A stretch of DNA of 64,000 nt, from positions 2,320,016-2,384,015 of the forward strand of contig NC_037590.1 of the NCBI RefSeq assembly GCF_003073045.1. The letters are read 5' to 3'. The position numbers and the translations under genes are program-made. Of the stretch, positions 1 to 12,770 are shown one piece after another (positions within the stretch are counted from its first letter, which is position 1; the number at the start of each line of letters is the position of its first letter). The notes under the pieces were generated by a model. That model made no database searches. It worked only from the letters and a program-made list of their open reading frames with translations, and had not been told where the DNA came from. This DNA is from Pomacea canaliculata (Eukaryota > Mollusca > Gastropoda > Architaenioglossa > Ampullariidae).

Positions 1-195
1 CGCACTGGACACCCGACTACAAATTAATTGTTGTCTGTTTTGGGGACCAGCGAGGAGACATGTTTGATGTTTGACAAATTTGATGTTTCACAACCAATGT
101 AGAAATACGAAACCGAGCGAAGGGGGAAGCTCACAGACATCGACATACGTCACAGTGTTGACGATTCCGAGCAAGCGATAACCGTGACGTGCGTT

Positions 196-260
196 TTTAT
201 CACGTGACGTGCTTTTAATAGCTGTTTCCTAGAGAGATGTGACTATCATCACGTGACTTT
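196..260. promoter_or_regulatory. Clustered CACGTG and TGACGT motifs upstream of receptor 1
   Basis: Two copies of TCACGTGAC lie at 200-208 and 249-257, and TGACGT half-CRE motifs occur around 185-190 and 205-210. They sit about 300 bases upstream of the predicted start codon at 543. TCACGTGAC is a known consensus for bHLH-zip factors (USF/MiT-TFE type), and TGACGT is the core of CREB sites. That these act as the promoter of the downstream gene is inference; no TATA box or transcription start could be fixed. The rest of 1-542 shows no coding potential. Confidence 0.3.
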
Positions 261-542
261 GTCAGCCCAACGTAAAGCTACTTCTGATACTCCCGTGACG
301 CTAACCAATGTCAAATCACGAGGAAGCTTTGCTGTGACTTGTGTTTGTTTGTTGCTTTGTATGTAGGGTAAGCAAAGTGACATCACAAGAACTAAAGTAC
401 AGCCTGTCAAATGCACAGCGAATGACAGAAAGTGTCACAAGCTAGAAACAACAAAATAATCTTCAAGGCAGTCTCCGAGGTAACTCGTGAGGCGTGTCCG
501 TGCTCGTGTGGTGCGGCGGAAGAAGCTTCTTGTCCTTCAAGC

Positions 543-3500
543 ATGGCGCGCCGACGACTTTGCAGAGATCTACTTTTTGTTGTCTTGCTCTGCGCTGGGT
601 CGGGCACAGGGGCCGAAGTGAACGAGGTCGCAGTGACCCCGACTTTGAACCTTAACAGTGTAAATGATGTTACGACTCCAGGTGACATCATCACGACCGC
701 CCCATCAAAGGCTGCTGTTTCAAAAAGAAGTGCATCAGGTAATGAAAACTATTTTTATCGTTTTTTATCTAGTCTTCATGTTAATAATCATCGCCGCTGT
801 TGCCATAATTATCGTCGTCAGTTTTCTATCTTTTACACATAAATAAACCGTGAAGTTTGTTCATTTTATTTTCTCTGGGGCATAAATGTATTTTATTTCA
901 CCACGAACTATATCATTTGAATACGCTGCTCTGTACCAGTCGTAGACATATTCCCAACTCGATATTCAGAATGTTTCTTTTATACATAGAAGGATGATTT
1001 ATTGCACAGTACTTTTGATTCCACGCTGCGATAATATTACAGTTTGGTGGAATTTATTTTAGGGATGAGGTTACCAAGAAACGAGTGTGCAGAGTCGACG
1101 CAGATCATTACGGATCTCAAAGGTATCATCCAATGGCAAGCCACGCAGAACTGTAGCGCCACCTGGCAATGGAACATTTCAGTCGAGCTGTCGCATCACA
1201 TCGTGCTTCAACTCAGAGAGCTTTACTTGCCACCCAGAGGTCCAGGTCAGGAAAACGACAGCCTGCACATCCATGGACAGCTGTCATCCGTGACGGGTAC
1301 CAAGGTCCTCGACTTCCGCCAAAGCGCGAAGCGTGCCCATGCCCCCGGTTTTCGTCCGCTCCAACACAGTTCTTGTTCAACTGGCGGCACACGGGGCAGG
1401 CTCCATGTTGGAGCTTACATTCTCGAGCTATCCCGCGCAAACGTTGCCCCCCGAGACGTCCAGTGGAAAATATCGCTGTTCCTCTCCGTTCCTCGTTCCT
1501 CTGGAGCTGCAGTGCGACTTTGTAGAGCAGTGTGAAGAAGGTGAAGACGAGAGCAGGTGCAGCTACTCGAGGGAGGGCTGCAATGGCTGGATGCCCCTTG
1601 ACATCTTCCACTGCTTGACAGTCGTGAACAACTCTGTGGCTCTGACCCCCACACAGGCGGACTTGGAATGCACGAAGACCACGGGCGCCAATCTGGCGGC
1701 TCTGTATACCCCAATGGAAATCAAGCAAGTGGCTAAAGTCTTTTCTCTGCTGGGACTTTCATTCGTTGTGGTTGGAGCCATTACTGTGAACGCCGTTAAT
1801 AGTGAGTTTCAGCACCTCTATCGTTTTCTCTGGAGCTGGGACAATAACAGAGTCACCTTCTTCAGCACCATGGACCTAGACGAGAAGGACACGATCAAAC
1901 TCTGTGTAGCTGTCGTAGTCCATCCAGTCGTATTGTTGCGGATAATCAACTGTACGAGCACCTACCACACCTTTGCGTGCCTTAAAGGAAGAGTGTCCCC
2001 GAAAGACACTAGCTTCACCTTTAGTTATTCAGCTTCCTCGACTGGTCGATACCAAATGGCCGCTTCCCCTTCAAACATGTCCTGATGGCTCTCTTAGCCA
2101 TCATTTCCATCCTTGCAGTTTCCGGAAATCCACAAGCAATCTTCCTAGCTTCATGTGCGACAACAAGCAGATGGTGCACTACTCTTTAACCTGCGACGGC
2201 CTCAGTGACTGTGACGACGGGACCGATGAGGGTTTCTGCTTAAAGGAAAAGCGAAGTAAAGTTTTGCGGAATCTGACTTACGAATGCACCCAGATGTTAC
2301 AAATCATTCCTAAGTCACGTAGGTGCGACGGAAAAGCCGACTGTCATGATAAGAGCGACGAAGAGCGATGTCTGGAATGTCAGGAAGGCTTAGTGAGCTG
2401 TGTGGACTTCGGGTGCTCACCCAAAGACTTTGAAATGAACGGCATAGCTTTTGGACACTGTCCACATATCATCAAGCACAAAAGGGATACTTTATTTACA
2501 TTACACAGGAATGACAGCTATAGGGATAAAAGGGTCACAGTAAAGCTGAACAGATATGGGCGTGTGCAGTTAGTACCAATGAACCAGCAGGAGCCGTGTC
2601 CCGAAACACATGTTCAGTGCAAAGACGGTCCATGCATTCCTTCCTTCCTCGTTCAAAACGGGGAAAATGATTGTCCACTGCTGGAAGACGAGGTCTGGAA
2701 CCCGAAAGTCAATTGTTCCGGTTATTACCGCTGCTACAGGTACAGTGTATGTCTGCACCCCACCTACCTATGTGATGGTATCGTTCAATGCCCTTACAAG
2801 GACGACGAGGCCTACTGCCAACTAACATGCCCCAGTGAGTGCATTTGCGAAGGTTTGTCCCTAACATGCGAAAAGGTCTTCCCCGCGGAAAAATACGCCA
2901 TGGCTCGCTATCTGGACTTAAGCAAGTCGGAGAACATACAAGACTTGCAGGAGCTTAACAAGCTGACCTTTTTAACCTTTCTGAACCTCTCCTTCTGTGG
3001 CCTGACTAATGTCTCTCTTGGGACTGGTCTCCATCATTTAAAGGTTTTGGACCTTAGCTTCAATAGACTGACTTCAGTTTCCAATATAGTCTTGAGCAAT
3101 CTTTGTGGGTTGAATCTCTTGATACTGTCTAACAACCCGCTGTTCTCAAGTCTTGATGAAACTCTCAATGCTTTCATGAAAACTATTGGTTCTCGACACT
3201 TGAACAGCCTCGTCCTTGCAAACACTGGCATCAGGTCCATACCTGAAGGAAACTTTTCTTCCTTTTCGGATATCACTGACCTCGACATCACTAAAAACCC
3301 CTTGGAAATATTTTCTGGAAGGTCCTTCGACAGCTTCACTAATCTCAAAGTTCTGAAAACGCATTATTTTACTGTTTGTTGTTTTTTTATGTCTGTGAGG
3401 AAGGATGCCATATGCATAGCTCCACTCGAGCTACTTTCGTCGTGCTACAACCTTGTGCAAAGCATCCTCATCCAGACACTCTCCATAATCATAGCTATCG

Positions 3501-4681
3501 TACTCTCTTTAGGTAACGGTATCGTTCTGGTTTACCTGTTACACCGTGGGTGTAGGGGCTCTGTCAAGGGTCCCCTGGTCACAGGGTTCAATTTAAGCAT
3601 CGCTGACTTCTGCATGGGTATCTACCTCATTATCCTGCTAAGCGCGGATAGCGTATATCGAGGAGAATTCGACACCTACGAGAAACACTGGCGAGAGAGC
3701 TCTGCTTGCAAGGTGGCAGGCTTCTTGGTGGTGACCTCTCACATGGCCAAGGTTCTCCTTCTCTGTCTGGACACTGTGAGCCGCCTGCTGGTAAAGAAGT
3801 TGAACTTCCACTTCGACGTGCGATTCGACATTTTGCTTCGCGGTTCCTTGTGGGGACTCAGTCTAGTCTTCGCCGCGGTGCCATTGTTGTGGTCCGCAAG
3901 GGACTGGAGCTCTTACAGCCTGACCAACACGTGCGTGCCCTATCCTATCTTTTCCCAGAATTCTGTAGCTTATTGGTACACCTTCGTACTGTTCGTCCTT
4001 TTTAGCTGGCTTGCGTCTATGGTCGTCTGCTGTGGACAACTGTACTTGTTCTTCTGCGGCCACAGGGTAGCCTTCTTCTCAATAAAGTCCTCGCGCCGAC
4101 AAGACAGGAGGAAGCCTGCCGTAGGCCATGTCCTCCCAGCTGTCGTGTCCAGTGCCTGTTGCTATGCGATGGTAGGCCTTATTGCGGTTCTGTCGGCTGT
4201 GGGAGTTGAGTATTACCACGGAGTAAACATCTTAACCGTTATTTTCCTTTTGCTTGGCAACTCGGCGGTGAGCCCTCTTCTGCAGATCATGATTCTGCGC
4301 AGGGACATGCGGCACAAACGCAGAAAGAAAAGTAATGTGGAGGTGACTCTGAACCGACTTCGAGAACAGATAGAAACCTGGCCCCTGGAGGCTCTGGACC
4401 AGCTCATCCGTGACTTGTACTACGTCCTGACGATCATGCGAAAGAGGGAGCGCATGGAGCTAGAGTACAGGGTGCGCATACAGCAAGACCAGCAGGAGCA
4501 GGAAAACCAGAAAGCACAAGTCCTGCCCAACACATCGGAGACACAAGCGACACTCCCGAAAGATACTTGTGTAATGGTGGAAGAGAAAAACCGCGATGAA
4601 GAACTGCTAACAACTGACGATGTAAAAAATGATGAAATCAGGGGAGACCAGACCAGCTCTGATGATCAGATCATGAAATAA
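543..4681 (+). pseudogene. LDLa/CTLD/LRR G-protein coupled receptor, GRL101-like, copy 1 (two frame breaks)
   Basis: Two coding exons: 543-738 (signal peptide MARRRLCRDLLFVVLLCAGSG and a Thr-rich stretch) and 1063-4681, joined in phase 1. Exon 2 encodes a CUB-like region, an LDLa repeat, a C-type-lectin-like domain, further LDLa repeats with Cys and SDE-type acidic ends, a Cys-flanked LRR N-cap, about six LRRs and a 7TM region (about 3460-4310), then a charged, possibly coiled tail. By alignment to the intact neighbour at 5894-10392 the reading frame steps by +1 near 1328-1335 and again between about 1985 and 2055, so no single frame spans the gene. TM3 lacks a DRY-like triplet (TVSR), TM7 has no NPxxY, and the CWxP position is not recognisable. 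An AATAAA overlaps the stop at 4677-4682; ATTAAA follows at 5218. It may be a decaying receptor, a binding-only paralogue, or a sound gene with assembly indels. Confidence 0.75.
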
Positions 4682-4689
4682 AAATAGCA

Positions 4690-5880
4690 ATAATGCTGCT
4701 TCTTGCATGTTTCTGTGATGTAGACAGCATTTCGATCAAAAACCAAACAATATCGACAACCACCTTCTGTCCTTTCCCGAAAAAACAAACTTGGCAAAGC
4801 CAGAACCATTCCGTTCATCTTCACACAACCACAGTTTGTTTATTGTTTGCACCATCACACACTCGTAGCACCCACAGCACAACCCATTCCAACCGCATAA
4901 AGGCTTTATAATGAGAAAAGGGAAAGACTATTTTCTGCAAAATAATAATAATAAAAAGCTACAAATCTGTCGAGATTTGTCGGGTTGGGGTTTGATACTG
5001 GTATATTTGCTACAAAATAGTCCGCCGAAAAGAAAATGTAAAAACCAAATGAAGAGAGGAAAAAAGAACCATGAACTATACAGCATTGTTGATTTTATAT
5101 GTAAAATATGATTGATGTTTTATCTATTCAATATGATCGCTGTTTTTTGTGTTTTTTTTTTAGCTTTTTGCTCGTATTATGGGGTCACAATTTCCAGTGT
5201 CCACAGTTCTGGTTCGCATTAAAGTTTTCTTAAAAACCAGTCCTCGAATCAGCCCATGATTTTATGAGGGTACAGTTGTGACTTTCTGTTAATATTTGCA
5301 CTTTCACAACATTACAAGAACTAAATAAGAAAGAAGCAAAGATGGCAACTCAAACATGAAACTCTCTTTGTAGTTTTTAACCAGAACCGTCAAAGAAACT
5401 TGCCAACAGAGCATGAAGCCAAAACTTCCAAGCATTTTTCATTGCGTTCGAACTTTAAAAGCTCATCCAACTTTCTCAATTGCAGTCAGAATTGACGCAA
5501 GCTATCAACTACTACTATCACTACGAGCACAAGAACGGGACACAATCAGTTTTGAAGATAGAAACAAGTGATAGGTGTCGTCACCACACCTCAACATGCA
5601 TGCTTGGTGTGAAAAGAGGGACATCCATAATCTGAGAAATCCTCCACATAGCCGATGGTGCTAATTCTGTTCGAGTTGTTCCTCTTGGAGTAGTTCTGGT
5701 CCTACAGATGTTTCCATATAACCCTGACATTCATCGTAAAGACGAATTCGTGAGCACAACAAAACTTTCCCATTGATAGGACTTAGTCATTGCATGCGCA
5801 TGAAATCTCGGAACCGGAAGCTGAGTTTAAAGCATCTGATTGCTGGTTGTGCATTTGTTTGATCTGTAAAAGTGAAGGAA
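4690..5880. other. Intergenic stretch between the two receptor genes
   Basis: This holds the probable 3' UTR of receptor 1 (candidate poly-A signal ATTAAA at 5218-5223) and the upstream region of receptor 2. I see AT-rich sequence and no conserved coding or repeat structure. Confidence 0.4.
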
Positions 5881-5893
5881 GTTGTCTGACAGG

Positions 5894-8800
5894 ATGGCAG
5901 TACCTGAATGGACAGACACTGTGGTGTCCCTGGCTTACCTTTTGTGTGTTGCACACACAGTATTGCGAGCAGACACATTGCTGGTACCCAAGACTAACTT
6001 CAGCAGTGACACTAATGTCAGTGACAGGAGAAGTCAGCTGCCAATCCTGGCAGAAGAAAATAAGACTGTGATTACAGGGTCCAGACAACAGGCATCATGG
6101 AATCCAATGAAGACACCAACTCAAGGTACCAAGCACACAAAGACAAGGAGACAAGCAAGGAGTGTGAGGACGTCTCTCAACATCTCAAAGCCAGGTACTG
6201 ACAGCACACAAATCCTTATAAACAATGTTTAGCCCAGCCCAGTGACACACAGACTCTTCAGTTCATTTGTCATGTTTTAGGCCAAGAGTCAAAATGTCTT
6301 TATTTCCTTCATAACTAGTACTCATCTGTTTTACTGAACACGCTGCGATCACGTGTCTGGCTGATGGACCAAGAATGCCGACTGGGAGCTTACTGATAGA
6401 AAATAAATAGAGGAAAGCTAATATTAACAGAAGGCAATAAAGAAATATACTATTTGATCGATTTACTGACTAATTGAGTGGTTGATCTACTCTAAATGTC
6501 TTAATATAACATTTTGTTTTTCTTCCATTTCTTGTCTTTTCAAAACCGATTTTATGTAACAGGAACAGATGTCCGAGGGCCATTGACAAGACCCCCGCGC
6601 AAGGCCAGTCCGGTAACAAACACAGGAAGGTGCGCGGACTCAAAGAACAATATGAAGTCCAAAGGAAACATCACTTTTACTTCTGGAAAGGATGCTGACA
6701 TGACCTGGACCATCTCTGTACACTCTTCATGCCACCTGGTCCTACAAGTGCAGAAGCTGTACTTCAACGAGGCTGAGAATCCAAGCCTTTCTTTCAACTT
6801 CACCACCGAATTTTCTCCCACTGTTCACGTGAAACACTACCGCTCTAGTGTTCCTTTCCCCCTTCCACCTGTCTTTATTCGCGCCAGCACCGTGCAGGTG
6901 CGCATCACCACCTCACAGCCGAGGTCGCGGGTGGACATTACCTACGCCGCTTACCTGTCGTCTGTCCTGCCTCCAGAAACAGAGGAGGGCAAATACAACT
7001 GCTCCCCTCCCTACACTATTCCCGCAGTGTTAAAGTGCGACATGGTCGAACAATGCCTCGGAGGAGAGGACGAGAAAGATTGCCCGTACAAAAGCAAGAA
7101 CTGCGAGGCCAACTGGTTGCAGGCTGGATTTCACTGCCTGCTCTTCAGGTTTCCCACCAATGGTCTGTCTATCATGGCTGCCGAGGACGAGTGCCAGAGC
7201 ATGTACGGGGCCGAGCTGGCGGCTCTGCAGGATGCTGAATGCAGCACGCTTGCGGCTCGTGTCTTGCTGCTGCATGGCTTCACGGAGGCCGCCGTGGGAC
7301 TGCGGCGAGCTCGGACAGTGAACGTCTTCACCCAGAGCATGTACCGCTTCCTGTGGCAGTGGAACACGGACAGCACTGTGGTATTCAGCTCTCTGCATCG
7401 CAGTATCCACGACCTGTACTATGAGTGCGCCACCATTCACGTGTCCGGGATAGTCAACTTGAAGGCCGAAGACTGCCTTTCTGTCTGGCGCGTGCACATT
7501 TGTGACAAGAAAATCAAGAACGATTTTTCACCGACGCCGATCAAGCGTCCAGCCCTGTCCTCCAGCCTTGCCTGGAAAATCCCGTTGACAAAATGCGCCG
7601 ACGGGACGTTTGTTCACGTCTTTCATACCTGTTCAACAGTAGAACACCAGAGTTCGATCCCCAAGTTCAGATGTTGTAATGGCATAAAAGTGCACTACGC
7701 AGTCACGTGTAACGGAATCGACGACTGCGGAGATAAATGTGACGAGAGATTTTGCAAGACTATCGCGGCCCATAGATTAGTCAAGGCAACTAAACTGAAG
7801 TGCTTGCGGGAATTTCAGCTGGTTCGGAAAGGTGATCGATGCGATGGAAAGGTTGACTGCTACGATTTAACCGATGAACAGAACTGTGAACGCTGCTCCA
7901 ATGACCTCATACGATGCAGAGAGTTAGGGTGCTTGCATAGAAAATATCTACATTTCTTCCATAACAGGTTCAATCTAAAACACCTATGTCTTTCTGAGTT
8001 GACAAATGAAACACAGGAAAAACCCACGACCACGACAATATATGATTTATTTCTGCCTGACATCATTGAACTTGACGGATACGGGATGGTTGGAAGAAGG
8101 AGGTTATCACCCGGAGAGAAATGTCCATCGACTCATATCCAGTGCAACAATGGGAGGTGCATTCCGTCCTACCTGCTCAACAACAATGTCCAAGACTGCC
8201 TCTACGGGGAAGACGAGATGGAAGACGGGGGGGTTACTCCTGGGTATTACCGTTGTTACAAGTCCGACGTGCGCCTGCATCCCGACTACTTCTGCGACGG
8301 GCTGTACCACTGTCCTTACAAGGACGACGAGAAGTATTGCGATGACCTCTGCCCCTCGAACTGCAAGTGTGAAGGGTTGGCTTTCAAGTGCAGTAAAATA
8401 GAGGAAAGGGAGAAATTTGTCGACGTGAGGTATCTGGACCTTAGTTGGTCTCTTCTTCCAGAACACTGGAGCAACCACTCCAAGTTACCTCTGCTCCAGC
8501 ATCTCAATCTCTCTCACTGCGGATTAAACTTCATATCATTTCCCGACCTGCCTCTCCTGTCCGTGCTAGACCTCAGCTTCAATAATCTATCGTCAATCAG
8601 AAACATCAGGCTTTTGCCTCTCTACCATTTAAGGAACCTGATCTTGTCGAACAACCCTATACTCCCAAAGATCGATCAAGCCTTCACTCGATTCCTTGTG
8701 TCTTCACGGATGCATCTACTCTCCAATTTGCAACTCGCAAACACCAGCATAACATCCATAGAGGCTAATGTTTTCAGGCCGCTGAAAAGGCTGAAGTGTT

Positions 8801-10392
8801 TGAACCTTCGTGAAAATAAAATCGAAGATTTTGGCGAAAACTCTCTCAAAGGTTTCGAGAACCTTCAGATTTTAGAAACTGATGACAGGCGACTGTGCTG
8901 TCTTTTCGAGGTGAGTCATTCAAAAGCGCTGTTTCAGTGTCAGGTCACAAAGGGGGTGATTAGTAAATGCGATTACTTACTGGAAACCAACTTCTTACGC
9001 TTCTCACTTTGGGTTCTGTCCCTTGTCACTATTGCCAGCAACGTCGTGGCGCTGTTGTATCGCATCTGGATGCAAGTGGGCAAAGGCTTCTTGACATTTC
9101 AGGTCCTGGTGTGCAACCTGTGCATGGCTGACATGCTGATGGGTGTGTATCTGCTGATCATCGGCTCGGCTGACGCTGCGTATGACGGATACTACACGCT
9201 TCACCCCGAGAAGTGGACGCAGAGTTTCGCCTGCAAGGCTGCTGGCTTCCTGTCCCTGGTCTCCAGCGAGATGTCCGCCTTCGTCATCTGCATGATCAGC
9301 GTTGACCGTGCTCTTGTCCTCAACTTCCCCCTCCACAACCGGCTCCACCTGAGAGCCAAGGCCGCCCAGAAGATTTGCTACTTTCTGTGGCTCACCAGTG
9401 TCGTCCTGGCGCTGCTGCCCACGTTTCTCGGAGGGTCGGAACCGCGCAGCCCGAATGGATTATGCGTGCTCTTGCCTATCACCCCCGGAGACTTTGAGCG
9501 AAAGGATTACTCCTCCCAATTTTTCATCATTCTCAACACCATCCTCCTTCTGGTCATACTTTTCAGTCAGTTCTTTGTCATATACACGATCCTCAGGTCT
9601 GTGTCTAGACCCAACAGGTGCAGCAAGCAGGTACAGCAAGACTTGACTGCCTCCCGCCGCCTCCTTCTTATCATCCTCGTCAACTTCTGCTGCTGGTTTC
9701 CGATCAGCGTTTCTGGTTTCCTATTGTGGGCAGGTAGACCCTTGCCTAACGACCTCAGTGTCTGGTTTGCTATTTTTGTCCTGCCCCTGAATTTCGCCTT
9801 GGATCCCTTCCTTTACACCCTGAACTCCGTGATCGACAAGTGGAATCAGAGACGGAAGGAGGAAGCAATTAAGCGGACGCAGAGCAGACTTCGAGCACAG
9901 TTGTTCTCCTGGCCGATGGCGACTGTCATTCATCTGCTGCACGACTGCAAAAGCGCCAGAAACAGAGCTCTGGCAGCATCTCGGAGGACTAACGAAGATT
10001 TTAATTCGGGAACAGGTGTATCTGGTGATTTCTCGGAGCTGCAAGGTTATCGGCATTTTACCCCAAATAGGAAAAAAATAAATAAATTTGACGATTCAGC
10101 ACCGGACGAAATTCAATGCCGTAGTGCAGCAGAATTTGAGAACAGAAGTCTTAGCTTGTCAACATATGACAACAGTATATACGGTGACTTTGAGGAACCA
10201 GAGAATCGCAATTCTCCTGCCTCAGCAGATTACGAATACAATAACTGGCTTAGGTTAGCCTCACCTGGGAGCCAGAGCAGTCCAAGCTCCAGACTGGGTG
10301 AAGGCAAGAGGTGCAGGAGGTTAGACAACCTTTCTACTGAGTCAGAGTGTAACTCAGAAGTGTTTGGAGCACTCAAGCCTGTCGTCACCTGA
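5894..10392 (+). CDS. LDLa/CTLD/LRR G-protein coupled receptor, GRL101-like, copy 2
   Basis: Two exons, 5894-6194 and 6563-10392, join in phase 1 to give about 1,376 residues. The ATG at 5894 opens a signal peptide (MAVPEWTDTVVSLAYLLCVA). Approximate order: CUB-like region 120-240; LDLa 244-276; C-type-lectin-like domain 279-413; LDLa repeats 444-499, 512-543, 621-652 and 661-693; LRR N-cap CPSNCKC at 697; about six LRRs 722-873; 7TM 910-1190; Ser-rich cytoplasmic tail. Class A hallmarks are present in modified form: LCMAD in TM2, SVDR after TM3, CCWFP in TM6 and DPFLY for NPxxY in TM7. In the known family the long ectodomain is thought to bind ligand and the 7TM part to signal through G proteins. 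The ligand is unknown here; LDLa and lectin modules suggest a protein, lipoprotein or glycan. Intron position and phase match copy 1, so the pair arose by tandem duplication. Confidence 0.93.
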
Positions 10393-11647
10393 AAGCTGCC
10401 ATCACCCAGGATATGCAACACCGGAAAGCTTACTTTCTTGGAATACAGCAATGGCTGATGACCAGCACTTCCCCAGTTTAACATCCCCTGACACTCGGAA
10501 TTCCCCAGTGTTAACAAGAACTGAACCGGAGCCCGTGAACTCGATAAAATGAATTAATTTAGCTTGGCAGCAGGTGTCTAACTTAGAAACCAGAACTGTC
10601 CAGGCTGAGCAGATCTTGAGGACAACGACTGCCACTCAAACATCTGTTTACTTGACCTTAGTTCAGCAGGGTTCACACACTCTGACCCCAATTAGCACAA
10701 TACGATGACTACAATGGCCTCGTGAAGTGTCATCTGATTACTAAGGTGGGAATCGTGTGACATGCTACTTGCTCAGACCATCTGATGACAAGAATGACAC
10801 TGGATTACATACCTTGGGATTAGGACTTGTGTCACGGAAGCTGTGAACTGGGATAATCCCAGTTTAGTGGGCTGAGCACTTTGTTATTCCAATCCTAGAA
10901 TTACTTTTACCCAAGTTTAGAATTATGTGAACTGATAGCAACTTGTTGCGCTAAATCCAAGTAGATATAAAGCAAGCACAAAACAAGAGAAATGTATTGC
11001 CTCAGACATTGTTAACATTCATGTCAACATCGTTGACCTGTTTATCTACAAGACCTTTGTTTGTGACTGTGTGTGGACTGTGCATTGTCTGAACATTCTC
11101 AGACTTTCAGGATGCCTGTCCTGACATCAAACCGCCTCGTGGACATCTGAACTGCTGTGCTGAAGTCTTTACAACATCGTAGTCAGATTCAACGATTGTA
11201 AGGTGGTTAGTTCCACCAGGGGGACAACTCTCCTTTGTGTCTTATTATCGTATTAAGTTTTCTGAATTTATCTTTCTGTTTCCTTCTGTGTCTGGTTTGT
11301 TGTGTTTGTGCTGGTGGTGATGTGTGTGTGTACATATATATATATAGAGAGAAATATGCGTGTGTGAGTGCGAGTGCGTGCGAGTACCTGCTTGCAGGAG
11401 ATGGAGAAGAATGTTTCTAAAATATTAAATTATTATAAAAAGTGTAGAGCCTCTGTGAAGTGGGGAGTTAGTAAAAACGATGATGGATTTATATTTCTCA
11501 ATAGTATTCTTTGTCTATTTATATAGTGGAGGTCACTGAAATATCCTCTCTCGGGTTTCAAGCCGATGGATCGGAGAATATCAGTAACATATGAATACGT
11601 TCATGGAATTGGGTCTCAAAGTCATCTTCTACCTCTGAAGCACCCCG

Positions 11648-11682
<35 letters not shown>
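11648..11682. repeat. (CAT)n microsatellite
   Basis: Perfect trinucleotide run of about 35 bases in intergenic DNA downstream of receptor 2. Confidence 0.9.
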
Positions 11683-12241
11683 TCTATTGTCTTAGGGACG
11701 GTGGGAACATTTTTGTAAAATTTTCTGCGTATCACTGTGATATGTAGCTACACTGAAATTGTTTTAAAAAAACTATAAAAAAAGCAGGTAGGACTACTTG
11801 CAAAAACACTTTGAGAGAGATCGCAATTTGAAAACAAACAAGAGCGGCACGACTGAGAGACAAAGTAGCAAAGTGAAAAAATGAACAAACGACTGTTGAG
11901 ATGTAGTGGTAGCCGTATACAAGAGACATATATCTACCGTAGTGACATCAGTTGTCGAAGTTGCAGGCGCTGTCCTGTGTCCCACTGGCCCAACACTAGA
12001 TGTCGCACCAAGCAGTCAGCAGACACTGACGTCAGTTCCGGCGACCGGTACAACAGCCGTCATAAGCTTCATAAGCTCGGAGCTGAGTCGGGGTCCGTGA
12101 CGTCACGGAAGCGCATGCGCTCTACACAAGCTTGGGGAGGTGAGCATGGGCACGTACAGCGGCTCGGCTCGCCAGGGGTCGGAGTCATGAAGTGAGAGTA
12201 AGTCACCTCCCCAGGGCAGAACTGAGAACTCACGGACAAGC

Positions 12242-12381
12242 GTCTTGTTTCTCAGTTTATAAAGTGGCGTCCAGACCCTCGGACTCTTGTGTTTTCCTCC
12301 CTCTCCCCCGCCTTGTAACCACGGCCCTAGGGGGAAACGAACCTGCGGGGGTCTGGACACCAAGAGCTTCGGAAACAAGAC
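12242..12381. repeat. Imperfect inverted repeat
   Basis: The left arm (12242-12278) contains GTCTTGTTTC and GTCCAGACCC. The right arm (12348-12381) contains their reverse complements GGGTCTGGAC and GAAACAAGAC at similar spacing. About 70 bases lie between the arms. It could be a small MITE or a hairpin-forming relic; no target-site duplication was identified. Confidence 0.55.
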
Positions 12382-12681
12382 TCTTTCCCTTGAATTCTCT
12401 CGTAACCCGCCCCCAGGTGTGCAGCCGATAAGAAGCGAAGTGTGAGGAGGGGGCGGCGAGGATGGGAAGTCAATTGAGAGAAGGGCTGATGTTAGTGTCA
12501 AAGATTAGATAGCCGTGGATAAGCCCTGGATAGTCTGCGTAAGGGATTTAGTTAAGGTTCTCGCCACATGCAGTTGAGATTTTCAGTCTTGCAAACAGTG
12601 ATGGTCTGAGCACTCCAGGTGTTCGACACGCCAATGTTGACGGTGTGTTTGTGTGTTTGTCTGAGCGTACACACGTGTGAT

Positions 12682-12770
12682 ATGTGTGTGAGGGGGAGCT
12701 GGGTGTGTGAGGGGGAGTTGGGTGTGTGAGGGGGAGTTGGGTGTGTGAGGGGGAGTTGGGTGTGTGAGGG
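12682..12770. repeat. 19-bp minisatellite
   Basis: Just under five tandem copies of a 19-base unit (GGTGTGTGAGGGGGAGTTG), nearly identical, so recently amplified. Confidence 0.85.
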
